This document shows, in pieces, positions 10,158 through 22,524 of a DNA stretch of 64,000 bases. Below the pieces are notes generated by a model. That model was not told the origin of the DNA, did not search any database, and saw only the letters and a program-made list of their open reading frames with translations. Position 1 is the first letter of the stretch; each line of letters opens with the position of its first letter. The stretch is from Asterella californica. Taxonomy: Eukaryota; Streptophyta; Marchantiopsida; Marchantiales; Aytoniaceae. A program made the translations under genes and the position numbers. Location: contig JAYKYS010000005.1 in assembly GCA_036924285.1 (NCBI GenBank), forward strand, positions 3,100,001 through 3,164,000. The letters run 5' to 3'.

Positions 10158-10208
10158 TGCCGACCACAACTTGTGAGTGTTGGCGCATACCAGAGGATGC
10201 GCAGGTTT

Positions 10209-10220
10209 AGAAGGGGTGGA
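10209..10220 (+). other. Polypurine tract
   Basis: AGAAGGGGTGGA directly abuts the TG start of the 3' LTR, the expected plus-strand priming site. This also fixes the LTR start at 10221 and, by homology, at 1816. Confidence 0.8.
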
Positions 10221-12625
10221 TGTCATGTTGTGGTTCGGCTCCTGTGTGAAATTCTTGTGTAACCTATGTTGTGTTTCTTTTCCGTGTTTCGTGAACCGTA
10301 TCGCGTAACTCGCCGAACGGTGTGATGAGTGCCACGTTTGTGATTATCTGTTTAAGTGATCGCACGATAGAGGAATGTGCCAAGTCATCGATCTGTGCGC
10401 GTTCACTTCAGTGGTCCTTGTCGCCGCGATTGTGTATAAAATGGGGGGTCGAAGGTTCATACGACATTCTCTCTCAGCGGGTGATTCGTAAGGGTTCTCG
10501 GTGGTCTGCATGGAGGAGTGAAGAACTGCAGGAGTGGTGGTTATGGACGGAGGTGTGTTACCGGTTCCAGATCTTCCTTTCCCGAATCCGTTTCACATCA
10601 AGCTTCATTGCATCCACCGCGATCACTTTCGACAGTGGTTAGTTGCGTACTTTGGTGATGAGTTCATGGGGAGGGTGATGGAGTTACAGCTTCCGGTGAT
10701 CCTTCCAATCGTAACATACGGAGAGACTTGGGATATGACGGTGTACATTTTGTTGTGAAGAACGATGGATCTCAACTATCCATCGAACGTTCCTTTCAAC
10801 CTTTGGGTCGATGTCCGGTGCCATTGCAGACCGAAGATCAATCATGGGGCTTGGATCGTGAGAAACTTCGGGCAAGAATATTACAATCGAGTGATAGCTT
10901 CACCGTTTCCTTTTGTCGTACCTTTTATTGTAGAACGTTTCCAGGTTGTAATATTGACGTTGTATTAGTCTGTGGTTCACTGGTTTCATTCTGGTTGAGC
11001 GCTTCTGTGTAGTTACGGACCGCGAAGAATCCATCGACATATCTGAAGGATTTTCTGAGGTCTTAGAGTGTTGTTGATGTCTTGTGTCTCCTTGGAGAGT
11101 AAAAATTCGTTCTAAGGGAAAAGTTAAGAGGAGAAAAGACAAAAAGTAAAGTTCTTTTTGCTCTTATTGGTCCACTTTTGGACCAATGGTGTTCTAGCTG
11201 ATCCTCGCGACGTTTCTGTGGTTTCTGGAGGCTTCAGAGGTCCATTCGCAAAACGAAGGGTATGGTTTGAGAGCTCTCGACCGGGGCTACAATCTGGGCT
11301 GAAGAATCGATCGATTTGATGAAAGTATGAGCGCGTTATGATCAATTGAGTGGAGGGGGGTGAAATTTGTACCTACTGCTACGTTTCTGGTTGTTCTGAG
11401 AGACTCGCGAGGAGTTTTGAGGAGCTGTCTGTTGGGTTGGAGAACTGACGGCGTGCTGGTCATTTTGATATCAATTTGGTCAGTTTCTTGATCGATATGG
11501 ATTCTGAACCGACCGATTGAAGTTGAGAAGTGCAGATGGGATAAGGCGGGGACAGCGAACTGTGATAGCCATGGATAGTTTGCTATTGCTTAAGATCTGA
11601 GTCGAATTTCTGAGTGAAACTTTCCAGGATTGAAGAATGTCTTATCAGTAAGATACTTGGGAAGTTTCACCTCAAATGGTCGAGTAGTTTGTTCAGAATC
11701 TTGGATCAAATGTACCTGGGTCTGTAAAGCTCTGAAGTTAGCACAGATTACGGTTTGATCCGTATCTGAGAATTGGTTTGAGATTTCGACCTGAAAATTG
11801 TTCAGGGTAGGAGTGAAGGGTCCAATCAAGCTTCCTGTGAAGTTTGATCATCATTGGTCGAGTAGTTTGGAAGGACTGAGATCTCAAAGTTCGAAAATAC
11901 TTCTGTTATGAGCAGTTTCGGGTTTTTTCGGTATCATCTATTGTCAATTTGATCATTTTCGAGCAATTTGGAGAGGAGTTTGTTGCTGAAACTGCCATAC
12001 CTGCATACAACTCGACATTGGAAGGTGTGGGGCTGATTTCAGCTCTTGGTGATGAAGGAGAACGGAGCCACCATGAGTCTTAAGCCGCTGTTTGGGTTCT
12101 CGGAGCTGCCAGGTACTACCGCCGTTGGTGCTATATTGAGATCTGAATAGTGTTTTGGATTATGCATGTTTTGCCTTGCTGGAATACTCGGTAGACCAGG
12201 GTGTACAGCAAGTTGTATCGATACTCTATCAAGTTGATTGAGTGATCTTAGTATCTTCTGATTGTACTATGAAGTTGTGATAGTTGGATTGATGGCCAGT
12301 TAGCGTCGCTGGGGAGCTATTCAGAAGTCAGGCTTCCAGTGATATAGATGAATAACTTCAGTTAGATAATACAGATCTGAGTATTTTTAGTTAGAATACA
12401 AAAGATCTGTTTGTAACACAAGTTTATGCAACCTATACGTAACCTTGGATCGTAGCAAGCTTTAAACTTGAGACGAGCGGATACAAGGTCACTCAGGCTA
12501 GAAGAGTAGATAGTGAAACATTTGAGTGGAAACATCCAGATCTAGATCCAACCTTGTCAATCCACATACCTCTACACAGCCATATACCCCGTGTATTCCT
12601 AGACAGAAAAACACGTTATACGATA
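10221..12625 (+). repeat. 3' LTR, 2405 bp
   Basis: It is a copy of 1816-4220 with one difference seen (G at 10915 versus A at 2510). The shared sequence ends at ACGATA, after which the flank is ACGG. Confidence 0.97.
10435..10441 (+). promoter_or_regulatory. TATA-box candidate in the 3' LTR
   Basis: This TATAAAA is equivalent to that at 2030-2036. It could drive read-through into the flanking repeats. Confidence 0.4.
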
Positions 12626-12730
12626 ACGGACCAAACCATCACTTGGTAAGCTTTCATAATGCACTATGCTGGTTGTCTAGACTATTGTCGTAGACTAACA
12701 CCCAATCACCTTCTTTGATTTCGACCATTA
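12626..12730 (-). pseudogene. Old gypsy pol fragment, other side of the insertion
   Basis: The minus strand reads EIKEGDWVLVYD, then SLDNQHSAL, an in-frame stop where the intact copy has Arg, and WFGP. This matches EIKEGDWVLVYDSSLDNQHS and KRWFGPY of the intact pol. It continues in frame at 1820 once the intact element is removed. Its upstream end meets a plus-strand LTR at about 12731. Confidence 0.85.
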
Positions 12731-14532
12731 TCGCTCCAAAGACGCTCATAGGACTAAAGATGAATCTTTTTACACAACTTTAGATCTTCATTTTCATTCC
12801 ATCAACGGATAGAGTTTGTTATCAGCTTTCCATTGACACTTCGTCTACTTCATTTGGATGCCTAGCGGTGAACTTACAAGACTCAAAAGATGAGAAAAGC
12901 AAGCTAGGCCTTAGCTTACATACATTTTGCACAACTTCAGATCTTCACTTTCATTACATCCATGGGTAGAGCTCGGTGTCAGCTTTCCATTGGCACTTCG
13001 TCTACTTCATTTGGACGCTTAGTGGTGAAATTACGAGATTCGAAAGGAGGGAAAATCAAGCTAGGCTCTAGCTTACTATTGCTGATGGGTATTTGCAGCT
13101 CCTGGTGCTATACTAAGGACGCAAGGGGCTTGCTTGATCATTATCTGTGAAAAACTTTCACGTACGCACTGACGTAAGGAGGCAACTTAAAGAGTTAGCT
13201 TGTTTCTACGACTTGTCAGTGGTCGGTTTGAGGAATAAGGAGGTCCAATGCATGCGCACAAGGTGTCATTGGGTTTAGATCTGTGTAGGTTACGTGTTGG
13301 TTAAGACGGTTCGTGAAGAGACGGATCGAGGAATGTGTTCTGGGGAAAATTGAGACGCAGGGAAGGTGTTTGGAGTGCTTCAATGACATGTGAGAGAGAG
13401 TTGGACCGTTCAGGCCGTTCCGGAGTCCAAACTTGATGTCCTTGGATCCATCGGGATCAGAACGTCAAGTTCTACAAGAAATTGAAGATGATACAAAGTT
13501 TCATCAGGCAATTTGGGAGTTCTAGGTGAAATTGACTCACATGGAAGCGCTTACGTAAGTTTTTTCTCGCTTGTGATCTGAAGTTGTGTTGTTCTTCTCG
13601 ATCGGTGAGCTAAGCTCTTCGTTCTATGTGTCTACGCGATTAGAGAGTCTTCACCTACGCATAGGAGAAGATGATATGTGGATTGGATTGTTGGTCTGGA
13701 TGTGGTGAGCGAGTATAAGCCACATGCAGTTGATTTATGTCAGTTTTTGCGTCATGTGACCAAATTTCTTGTCTGATTTTGCGAGGAGAACTCCAAACGG
13801 CTTGTTTGGAGTCTCGAGTGGGTTCAAGGTAGCTAGATCTACCTACCAGAGAAGATAGGTATCCGATCAGACGATCCGTTTTGGACGGTGTGCATGGTTT
13901 TAAGTCGTAAGGAGGAGTTTTTGAAATTTTGATCACCTGTGATCAAAAATTGGCAATATCTCGACTGTCGGGAGTTGGATCTGATAGTTTTGAGGCCAAT
14001 AGAGTTAGGAAGGACGGCCTTATCGACATCTGAATACCGTTTGACAAAAAGAGAAAGTTCTCAGATGGACCTTTTTCCGTTCTTTGGTAACAATTTTTGT
14101 CTTTTTAAAGTTTGTTAGAGACCTAGTTGATTATGTACAGCTTGTGGTAGCTAGCTTTAGCTAAGAGCTTGTACATGGATGTTGTTTGGACTTAGGTTTG
14201 AATCGTGTGATTTTGGTGTAACTCTTTTTGTTAGCAAAGGGATGTTTCTCTTGCTTTGAGCTACGCTTCGATCGTTTTAGGTCTGGGTTGAGATTCAAGG
14301 ACTCATTTTAGGAGGTTTTGAAATAGATTACATACCGCACTGGTTTGTTTCTCAATTTTGTGTTCTTAAGGAGAAAGAATCGGTAGTGTATATACATTGC
14401 GAGCTGGTATATATTGTGACGCTCATTTCGTGCTTGTGTCTCTCTTTCTTGTCTCTATTCAGCACACTACATCTCCACAACCAGGAACCTCGCATTTTCC
14501 TGGACATCCTTCATGCAAAATCTAATACGACA
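12731..14532 (+). repeat. LTR D, family 2, plus strand, 5'-truncated
   Basis: It matches the minus-strand LTRs A (16324-18346) and B (24230-26275) over most of its length. Shared segments include the AGCTAGGC-type tandem units (12770-13080), GGACCGTTC-type blocks near 13390, TAGCTAGATCTACCTACC near 13830, a TATATA promoter candidate near 14380-14410 and the end CCAGGAACCTCGCATTTTCC followed by GGACATCC. The first roughly 80 bp of the LTR, including TGTCGTG, are missing, so the left edge is a truncation or recombination joint. It ends TACGACA at 14532. No coding sequence belongs to it. Confidence 0.75.
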
Positions 14533-15314
14533 TCAAAAACTCACCATCTATTCTCTGACGTAAGAAAGATACGACCTGGCCCTCCATATTAGAATTCATG
14601 GTCAAAGAAAAACAGATGCATGTCACCTTGACACCATCTCCTCATCAACCTCATCATACCATCGAGCTCTAGTCTGATTCTGCTGACTCGTGCATGGGTT
14701 GCGACTCAATCCATCGGCATCTTGGTTTGCAACTCCAGATCTATGCATTACATGGAAGTCATACTTCTGTAAGATCAAAGCCCATCGTACAAGCTTCCCT
14801 GTAAGCTTGTCGAACTTCATCAACCACTTGAGCGGCTGGTGATCAATGATGAGAGTAAAGGAGTTTCAAACAGATAACATCGGAAGTATGCATCCCACAC
14901 TGCTGCCAAACACTCTCCCTCATACGAACTCTACTCACCTCCGCTGAATTGTTGGAGCGATGGGCATACGTCACCACAAACTCCTTTTTCTCATCATCAT
15001 GTTGAGTCAACACTGTTCCAAGTCTCAACATACTCCAATCAATGTGCAGTTGAAAGAGATGTCCCTTAACGGGTCTCCTCAAGATGAGAGCATAGATCAA
15101 CGTATCCTTGAGCTCTACAAAAGCTCGTTCTTGCTCATCTCCCCACTACCACTCCTGGTCCACTTTCATCCGCTTGGGTGGCTTCACAATTGCACTGAAT
15201 CTCTTCACATATCGACGATAGAAGTTTGTTAAACCAAGAAATGTTCGAACTCAACTCACATCAGTGAGACGTGAGATACGTGCTTCGTCTGTTGAACACC
15301 CAACCCATCCGGTG
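14533..15314 (-). pseudogene. Old gypsy element G: RT end and RNase H
   Basis: On the minus strand from 15314 it reads PDGLGVQQT, FLGLTNFYRRYVKRFSAIVK, FQLHIDWSMLRLGTVLTQ, then KLTGKLVRWALILQKYDFHV and RSGVANQDADGLSRNP. These are the RT connection and RNase H regions of a gypsy pol from a lineage different from the intact element. In-frame stops (after QEW near 15150, after EEMVSR near 14622) and frame changes show decay. It is the continuation of the RT at 18623-19400, from which LTR-3 separates it. Confidence 0.85.
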
Positions 15315-16323
15315 TCGGAGTGTAATCCGTCTACCTAGGAAAGCGCCGGGCTTCTGGCTATGGTTGTTCACTCAAGAGGTTGGCGTTCAGGTTACAACAG
15401 GGGCTATAAACACTCACACAGATGTGTAAGATCTAGTAATATACCCAGAAGGTGAAATTCAGGTCTAGCCGGCAGTAACAAGATCCGGCGGTGAACTTTG
15501 ACACTCACGGAGAGGAAAACTATGAAGGTTTAGACCTCTAAACTTCCCCTGCATGCAAATGAGGTACTACTGAACTCACAGACGAAATTTCAGCCTGAGA
15601 TCAAATTCTGACACGGAGATATGAACAGAAAAGTTTTGAGCAAGAAAACTACGGCAATTTCTGGTACCTAGCTGGCTATTTCAACCTATAACAGGAGTTT
15701 GGCTCTATCAATTTCAAAGTTTCTTACAGGATTTGCAGTCTACAGGGTGCTGAACATCCCTGTGAAGTTGGGACTCCTGAATGTACACAGAACTGCAGAT
15801 CTCCTCCTCTGAAGTCGCTGCTCTAGATTAAGAGCTTTTCAGACCCCCTCAGCTTCAGCGGCCGCCCTGAATTACTCAGTTGCTCAATCGATATGAAACT
15901 TTTTGTGAAATCGTAGCCCTGCTGGCGGAGAACACAACCTCGAAGTTTTGAAGCAATTTCCTCAAATCTGCTGCGAGTGACACTGAAAACCCTAAATCCA
16001 ACAAAAATGATTCAATTCTAGCACAATCCGAACTTCAATTGCTCATAACTCCGTCTTTATTGACTCAAATCGATCGAAAGTTTCACTGGAAGTGCTTGGC
16101 ATGACGAGCCCTCTCTCCCTGTGCTCTCAGATTTCGAAGATTCCTCACCAAATGCTCGAACTCCACTCTAGAGCTCTGTTTCTAAATTTAGAGTTTAACA
16201 AAAGACAAAAACGGACCAATGGGAGTTCATAGCTCCACTTGGTTGTCCTTTAGTACCCTAAACCACGTGGCAACTTAGTTTTACTCATAGGCTACCACGT
16301 CAAGCCCCCTAGAGCGCGAGCGT

Positions 16324-18346
16324 TATCGTGTCGGATATTTTGTACGTGAAGGATGTCCAGGAAAACGCGAGGTTCCTGGCTGTGGAGATGCTGTGTGCCA
16401 AACAGAGACAAGACAGAGAAGAACAACCACGAAAAGGAATGCTGCGATATATACCACTCTGAAAGTATGTACACTGTCTATTCTTTCTCCAAACAGCACA
16501 AAACTGAGGAAAAGACCAGAGCGGTCTGTAACCTACTTCAGAAGCCCTAAAACAAACCCCTGAAACGTAACCCTAGTCTGAAATCGCCAAAACGTAGCTC
16601 AAAGCAAGAGGAACTTCTCTTTGCTAACAACCAGAGCCACAACAGTATCATGTGATCCAAACCCAAGTCCAAACCACATCCACACACTAGCTCTTGGCTA
16701 AAGCTAGCTACCACAAGCCATACACAACCAACTAAGTCCTTAACGAACTCAAAAGGACGAAACCTGTAGCGAAGGAACCGAAAAAGACATATCTGGGAAC
16801 TTTCTCCTTTCGCCAAACGATCTTCAAATGTTGATAGGATCTCCTTCCCTGACTCCGTTGGCCCAAGAAACCTTCAGATCCGACTCCCGATAGTCGAGAT
16901 ATCGCCAATTTTCGGTCGCAGGTGACCGAACCTTCAAAAACTCCTCCCTGCGGCTTAAAACCGCTCACACCGCACAAACGGATCGTCTAAACTGATATCC
17001 GTCTTCGCTGGTAGGTAGATCTGGCTACCCTGAACCCAACAAGACTCCAAACAAGCCGTTTGGAGTTCCCCTTGCAAAACTACTCGAGAAATTTGATCGC
17101 AGGCTACAAAAAACTGACGTAAATCGGCTCCCTGCGGCTCAAATTTGCTCACCACACCCAAACCAACAATCCAATTCACTTACAGTCTTCTCCTATGCGT
17201 ACATGAGGACTCCCTGATCGCGTAGGCACCAAGAACGAAGAGCTTGGCTCACCGATCGCGAAGAACAATCCAATCTCAGGTCGCATGCGATGAAAACCTG
17301 ACGCAAGCGCTTCCCTGCGAACCAATTTCTCTCACAACTCTCAAACCGCCCGATAAAACTTTGTATCGTCTTCAATTTCCTGAAGAACTCGTTGTTCTGA
17401 TCCCGATGGATCCAAGGACAGCAAGTTTGGACTCCGGAACGGTCCGAACGGTCCAACTCTCCTTCACAGGTAACTGAAAACCCCAATTCTGCTCCCTGCG
17501 TCTCAATTTCTCCCAGAACACAAACCCCGATCCGTCTCTTCCCAAACCGTCTTAACCTATGCGTAGCCTGCACAGATCTGAACCCAACGACGCCTTGCGC
17601 GTTTGCATTGGACTTCCAAATCTCCCGCACCGTCCGCTGAGAGGTCGCAGGCGCAAGCAAGCCCCTTAAGCAGCCCCCTTGTTACAGTCTGTACGTACGA
17701 AGTTCAACCCTCAATAATAAGAAGCAGGCCCCTTGCGTCTTTTGATATAACGCCCGGAGCCCTAAATACCCAGTCAGCAAGTAACCAGGGGCCTAGCTTG
17801 ATTTTACCTTCTTTCGAATCGCATAACTCCTTCCCTGGATGTCCAAACGAAGTAAACAAGATGCCCATGGAAAGCTGACAACGAGCTCTACCCATCTATG
17901 TGATGAAAGTGAAGATCCGAAGTTGCGCCAAAAGCCCGTAAGCTGGGGCCTAGCTTGTTTTCTCCATCTTTCGAGTCTTGTAACTTCTCCCCTAGGCGTC
18001 CAAACGAAGTAGATGAAGTGCCTATGGAAAGCTGACAAGGAGCTCTATCCACTGGTGCAATAAAAACGAAGATCCGAAGTGGTGCCAAAAACCCGTAAGC
18101 TGGGGCCTAGCTTATTTTCTCCATCTTTCGAGTCTTGTAACTTCTCCACTAGGCGTCCAAACGAAGTAGACAAAGTGCCTATGGAAAGCTGACAAGGAGC
18201 TCTACCTTTCTATGCGATGGAAATGGAGATCTGAAATTGTGCCAAAAACTCGTAAGCTAGGGCCTAGCTTGTCTTACCCATAGTGTCTTTGGAGCGACAA
18301 AAGTCAAAATTTGATTTTCATGTAGGAGCCGGTCCACGACACGACA
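16324..18346 (-). mobile_element. LTR A, family 2, nested in LTR-3
   Basis: On the minus strand it starts TGTCGTGTCGTGGACCGGCT at 18346 and ends near CCGACACGATA at 16324, about 2023 bp. It is highly similar to LTR B. It contains three tandem units of about 157 bp near its start and a TATATA promoter candidate near 16450. No PBS or polypurine tract adjoins it, so it is probably a solo LTR. The flanks do not give a clean NCGG duplication; TAAC is possible if the last TA is not counted. Confidence 0.75.
17780..18290 (-). repeat. About 157-bp tandem repeat inside LTR A
   Basis: The block AGCTGGGGCCTAGCTTG begins at 17941 and again at 18098 (157 bp apart), with partial units on either side (near 17785 and 18250). 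Each unit contains a TTCGAGTC block, a CGTCCAAACGAAGTAGA block and a GGAAAGCTGACAAGGAGCTC block. Copy number differs between LTRs A, B, C and D. Confidence 0.8.
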
Positions 18347-18622
18347 GTTAAAAACTTAAATTACTTAAAACGACACGCAGCCCCGAAAAATAACTTAAAT
18401 CAGCTAGAAAGCGTGCATGGGCGACACGCAAATACAACCCATGAGCTTAAGCCCTATCAACATGGTAATCAACCTACTAAGACTCAAAATAGTGTTAACA
18501 CCGTATGCAAAGGTGTCAAACATATACATAAACGACTAGAAGTAATATAAGCTAACTTCTAGAACTACTAAACTCAAGCGTCGGAGTAGAAATATAACAT
18601 GTAGCCGCTAAGTAGCGCGACA

Positions 18623-21600
18623 CCGGGTAGATGGTATGGCTCAGATACTCTACCAACTCCTGGAAGAACTTACACTTCCTAAGGTCTAACTTGAACCCAT
18701 GAGCTCTCAATCGCTCGAACACATCCGTAAGTGTCTCTCGTGCTCCTCCACTGTAGCACTATAGATTAAGATGCCGTCAATATAACGTCGAACAAAATCC
18801 AGTCTTGCTAGGATCTTGTCCATCACACTTTGGAACTCAACATGAGCGTTCTTCAACCAAAATGATAAGAACCGTCACTGATACCACAATCTATGTAGTG
18901 AGAGTCAATTCTCCAAAGTGTTGTCTTCTTCTCCAAGGACTTATCTTCTTCTCTCACCGACAAATGATGATACCTTACTCTAAGATCCAAAGTACTGAAG
19001 ACCTTCACATGTCTCACTACATCAAAGATCTCCTCATGTGTCGACATGATATACTTATCGGACTTCGTCTGCTGATTCATAAGACGATAGTCTCCACACA
19101 TCCGTCTATTCGTGTAGTTGTCATACATATCCTTCTTTGTTGGCATAACAGTGGCAGATGCGTACTCTGCATGCGACATCTCCACCAACCAACCTCCAAC
19201 AAGTCTTGATTCATACTCTAGATCAAGGCTCTCTTCATGTCACTGTACTTGTAAGGACGTCGGACGATCCGTATACCTGGTCCCTTCAAGGTATCCAAAT
19301 CCTTCATACTGAAGGTAAAATAATTCTTGTAGCTCTTCAGGAATCTCTGAACTCTTCTTCTCTCTTCTTGGGTCCAATCTCTGGCTCCCAAGTATCTTCT
19401 ATCACCACGTTAGAGATAGAAGACGAAGTCGTTGACTACTATCTTGCAACCTCTGGGGCAGTTTCCTTCTGCTCACCATCAACAATCTCCATTGTGCGAA
19501 AAACTCATGTAGTCCTAGCTGTAAGCTCCACACTCTCTCCTATTGCATCTCATGATGTCTAAGGATGATGAACTCTACACGCCTCACCTCTAGTCTTTGT
19601 CTCCACCGACCCGATAGATAAAAAGCTCAGAAGTGTCTTAGCAGTAATACACATCCGACGCTGCTCAGCCAATCCAAGGCTAACAATCCATGTCAAGCAG
19701 TTCAAATCCATTGCTTGATCCAACACCTCACGGCGTGAAGCCTCCTACATTGAAGCTATTGCCGTCATACTCGTAGAGATACCCACCGCTGACTCTCTCT
19801 CATCGACATCTATAAGCATGTGACGCTGGAAAGCTCACCAAAGTGAGCAATGCTGTCATGGACGGGCCTACTAGGTTCATCACTGTCATGAGTGATCTAT
19901 CGACGATTCTCACTACTAGAGATTGTCGTCTTGCATCCAAGATGTCATCAACCGTGAGGTGCACTGATCGTCTCACTCCATCGTGTGCGTGCTTAAGCAC
20001 CTCTTTCGGTAACAAGTTCGTCCACCATAACCGTGGATGATGTGCACAAGATCTCACTCTCGCTGCATCCAACAACACTACCGATTCAACCTAGGACAGC
20101 ATCTGATGCACACTCGTCATCATTTGGATACGAGCATCACTCAACAAAACAATGTTCTCCAAGATGTACGCTGGAGACTCCACCTGATGCATCTGGAGAT
20201 GTCATAAGATTCATAACCTATCTCAAAACATACTAGATCGCGGATCATGTAAACCTGAACCTCTCCTAGCACGCGTGCAATCTTGACATGACCACCGACT
20301 ATCACCAAGTGAATGATGTCAACAACCGTGAGATCTTACGTCTTAAGCAGCAAAATATCTGATGATAATACTTGCTGGTATCCTCTGACAGTCGATATGA
20401 GCAACAACTCAAGATATCTCTACACCAAGCGTACCACATGACGCAATTAGATACTCGCAATCTCATCTCCCTTCACATACAAGTATTGTTGTACTCGTAT
20501 GTCTACATGCAATACCGGAGTCAAACATGTGCTGATCTCTCCAAACAGCTCGAGCACACACACACCGTCCTCTGGATACTGCTATACAATGAGAGTCGTA
20601 TCCAACGGTGATAAAGTCACAAGGTCGGTAGCAGGAACAACCCTTTGTTCCTCTACTGGCGGTACAAAGGCTTCACTCCAAGCTTGCTCCATCAACCGAT
20701 CAGCATTCTGATGCAAGTCTCCACTCGAACTTCAGAGTGGAACATCCAAGACAGATGGTACTAACGTAGTTATGTTAGGACTCACCTCCTCAAAGATCAG
20801 AGTATCTTTCGCATGGATATTACCCTCTAACAACTCGTCCGGTCAAGTGATGACCGAACTGAACTCTACAACGGATGCCATCGTCTCTGATGTAGGCTCT
20901 GTTGTTCTAACTCTAGCACTGAACTGCATTGGTAAGCTGCTCATTCCTCTCTCACCGGATTGCCAACCTGGTCAATAAGATGTTGTCTCTGCTCAATAGT
21001 TGATCACGAAGCCCATAGGGTATAACACAGCACCTCCAACCAATACGTCATAAGACTCCACAACCATAACGATGACCTTGGTCTTCCGTAGGATGATCTG
21101 GTCGAACTCTCATCCCAACATCTCTCGTGTCATGTGTAGAGCTGTACTCCTTGATCCCTCTAGAGATGTATACAGTTGGAATGGACATCTCCTCACCTCG
21201 GACCCAAACCAATGCACGTCGCCTTCCCCAACATCAACGGCTGGGCTCCAGAGTCTAACAAGACTTTCTACGGTCGATACGTCTTCTCTAAAGATATCAC
21301 CAAACAGAAGATACCACTTATGTTGTCCAACAACACCACACTTGGTGCTAAACCAGCACGGGTCAATCGCCGGCTTAGCTGGTAACTCATCTAACCTGGC
21401 AGTCGCTACTTGCCAAGTATCATTGGTAGTTGTCTTGATCCTCGACTCCATAGACACATCTACAGTCTCTCGCTTCAGTACTAGAGGTTACTACATCCTC
21501 GCTCTTATTGAGCGTGACTGCCAACTGGAACACTAAAGCCAAGCTGACTCCAAATGTCCTCATATCCATGGCTGAAAATAGTGAGGTTCGCAGAATTGCT

Positions 21601-22524
21601 ATAGTCGCCTCCAACATCGGATTTGAGGTCGTATCTATAGACGACAATGGTCGTATCACCTCCACTCTTGGATGAGGATGTCTCCAACTCCATTGCATCA
21701 TCCGTAGACCGTTTAAGAACCATAGACGTGGTCCTCAACGCCTCCGATATCGTGAATGACTTAGAAAGTCTGGTATGTCTATTAGCCTCCCCGCATTGTG
21801 GATCCAACTCCACCGACGCACCTCGTGGTTTAGAGACACGTACTACACCTCAAGTCACTGTCGTAGATGTCTCAATCTGTGCCACATTAGCAATGAAGTC
21901 AAAGTCAACTCCTTCTCCTTCATAAGATGTGGAAGTCTTCATTCCCGAACTAGATCTCCGCTGAGCCATAGTCATACTAGCTATCCTCTGCTCCAACTGC
22001 TCAATCCGAGCAGCCATACCTGCATCTGACGTCATAGCAGACGATGGACCGACTGATCCTCTCCCAAGTGCTGGACCTCTACCTCCATCTTCAACCACCA
22101 CGGTCTTCCTGAGCTCATCCGCCTCGTCCATGATCAACCTTCCCTTGCCGTACTTCAAGGTGGAGATAAAAACAACAGTCACTACTGTGACCTAGTCGTT
22201 CGCATGCTCACACTGCCTAGGTACCGCTTGAGACATCTCAGACATCTCATAACCACCTTTCTCTATGAGCAGCCCTTCTGCTGATGAGGACTATCACACG
22301 TCCAGCAAATATTGGCTTGCTGCTGACTAGAGAAGGACGGCATGAGCTTCTGTACACTCGGTCCTCCAACACCTCCTTTAGATCGTGACTGATCAGCACG
22401 ATCTCTACCACCACCACCGTGATGTTGCATAGCTTGTGATCCTTGAGAAGAGGTGGTCGCTTCATGTGATACCTCCTTGCTGAACCCAGTAGTCACCACC
22501 TTCTCCTCCATGAGCTCAATCCGC
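18623..22524 (-). pseudogene. Old gypsy element G: gag end, protease region, RT
   Basis: On the minus strand the Gag C-terminus is at 22524-22260 (ERIELMEEKVV) with the zinc knuckle CWTCDSPHQQKGC at 22307-22269. About 2.8 kb of poorly readable sequence follows, where protease and linker are expected but I found no sure motif. RT begins near 19400 with SMKDLDTLKGPGIRI, YKYSDM and SHAEYASATVMP. It continues with MCGDYRLMNQQTKSDKY, KVFSTLDL and YIDG near 18771-18787, where YIDD is expected, and ends at LSHTIYP beside LTR-3. Stops, frameshifts and the lost catalytic Asp show it is dead. The plus-strand open frames over this stretch are shadows. Confidence 0.8.

Larger units (their letters stand above)
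1816..12625 (+). mobile_element. Complete Ty3/gypsy LTR retrotransposon
   Basis: The 10810-bp element has 2405-bp direct LTRs (1816-4220 and 10221-12625), a PBS candidate at 4223, a gag-protease ORF, an overlapping pol ORF (RT, RNase H, integrase) and a polypurine tract abutting the 3' LTR. The domain order RT-RNase H-integrase defines Ty3/gypsy. No chromodomain is visible after the GPY motif; the protein ends in an acidic tail. All catalytic residues checked are present, and I saw one LTR mismatch (2510 A versus 10915 G). This implies a recent, possibly still competent insertion. It is flanked by a 4-bp ACGG duplication and nested in an older related pol. RT motifs FLDDIPIKG and LPQGATNSVAH place it in a lineage I associate with lower streptophytes and fungi rather than classic angiosperm clades; that placement is a recollection, not a search result. 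Confidence 0.97.
15315..18622 (-). mobile_element. LTR-3, LTR inserted in element G and itself interrupted
   Basis: Its two parts are 18622-18347 and 16323-15315 (about 1285 bp together), separated by LTR A. On the minus strand it starts TGTCGCGCTACTTAGCGG and ends CACTCCGACA. CCGG flanks both ends (18623-18626 and 15311-15314). Removing it with one CCGG restores HTIYPDGLGVQQT across the RT of element G. No internal coding region is present, so it is best read as a solo LTR. A CGATCGATTTGA and GAGCAATTGAAG stretch near 16040-16090 resembles the LTR of the intact element, suggesting distant relationship. Confidence 0.75.

Noticed and set aside
16324..18346. LTR A as the 3' LTR of element G with LTR C as its 5' LTR
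   Set aside because: C and A differ in length and sequence. C has its own GCGG duplication restoring gag, and A lies inside LTR-3, so they are independent solo LTRs.
18805..22029. Plus-strand open frames across 18.8-22.0 kb
   Set aside because: The minus strand encodes the recognisable gypsy RT and gag remnants; the plus frames are shadows without motifs.
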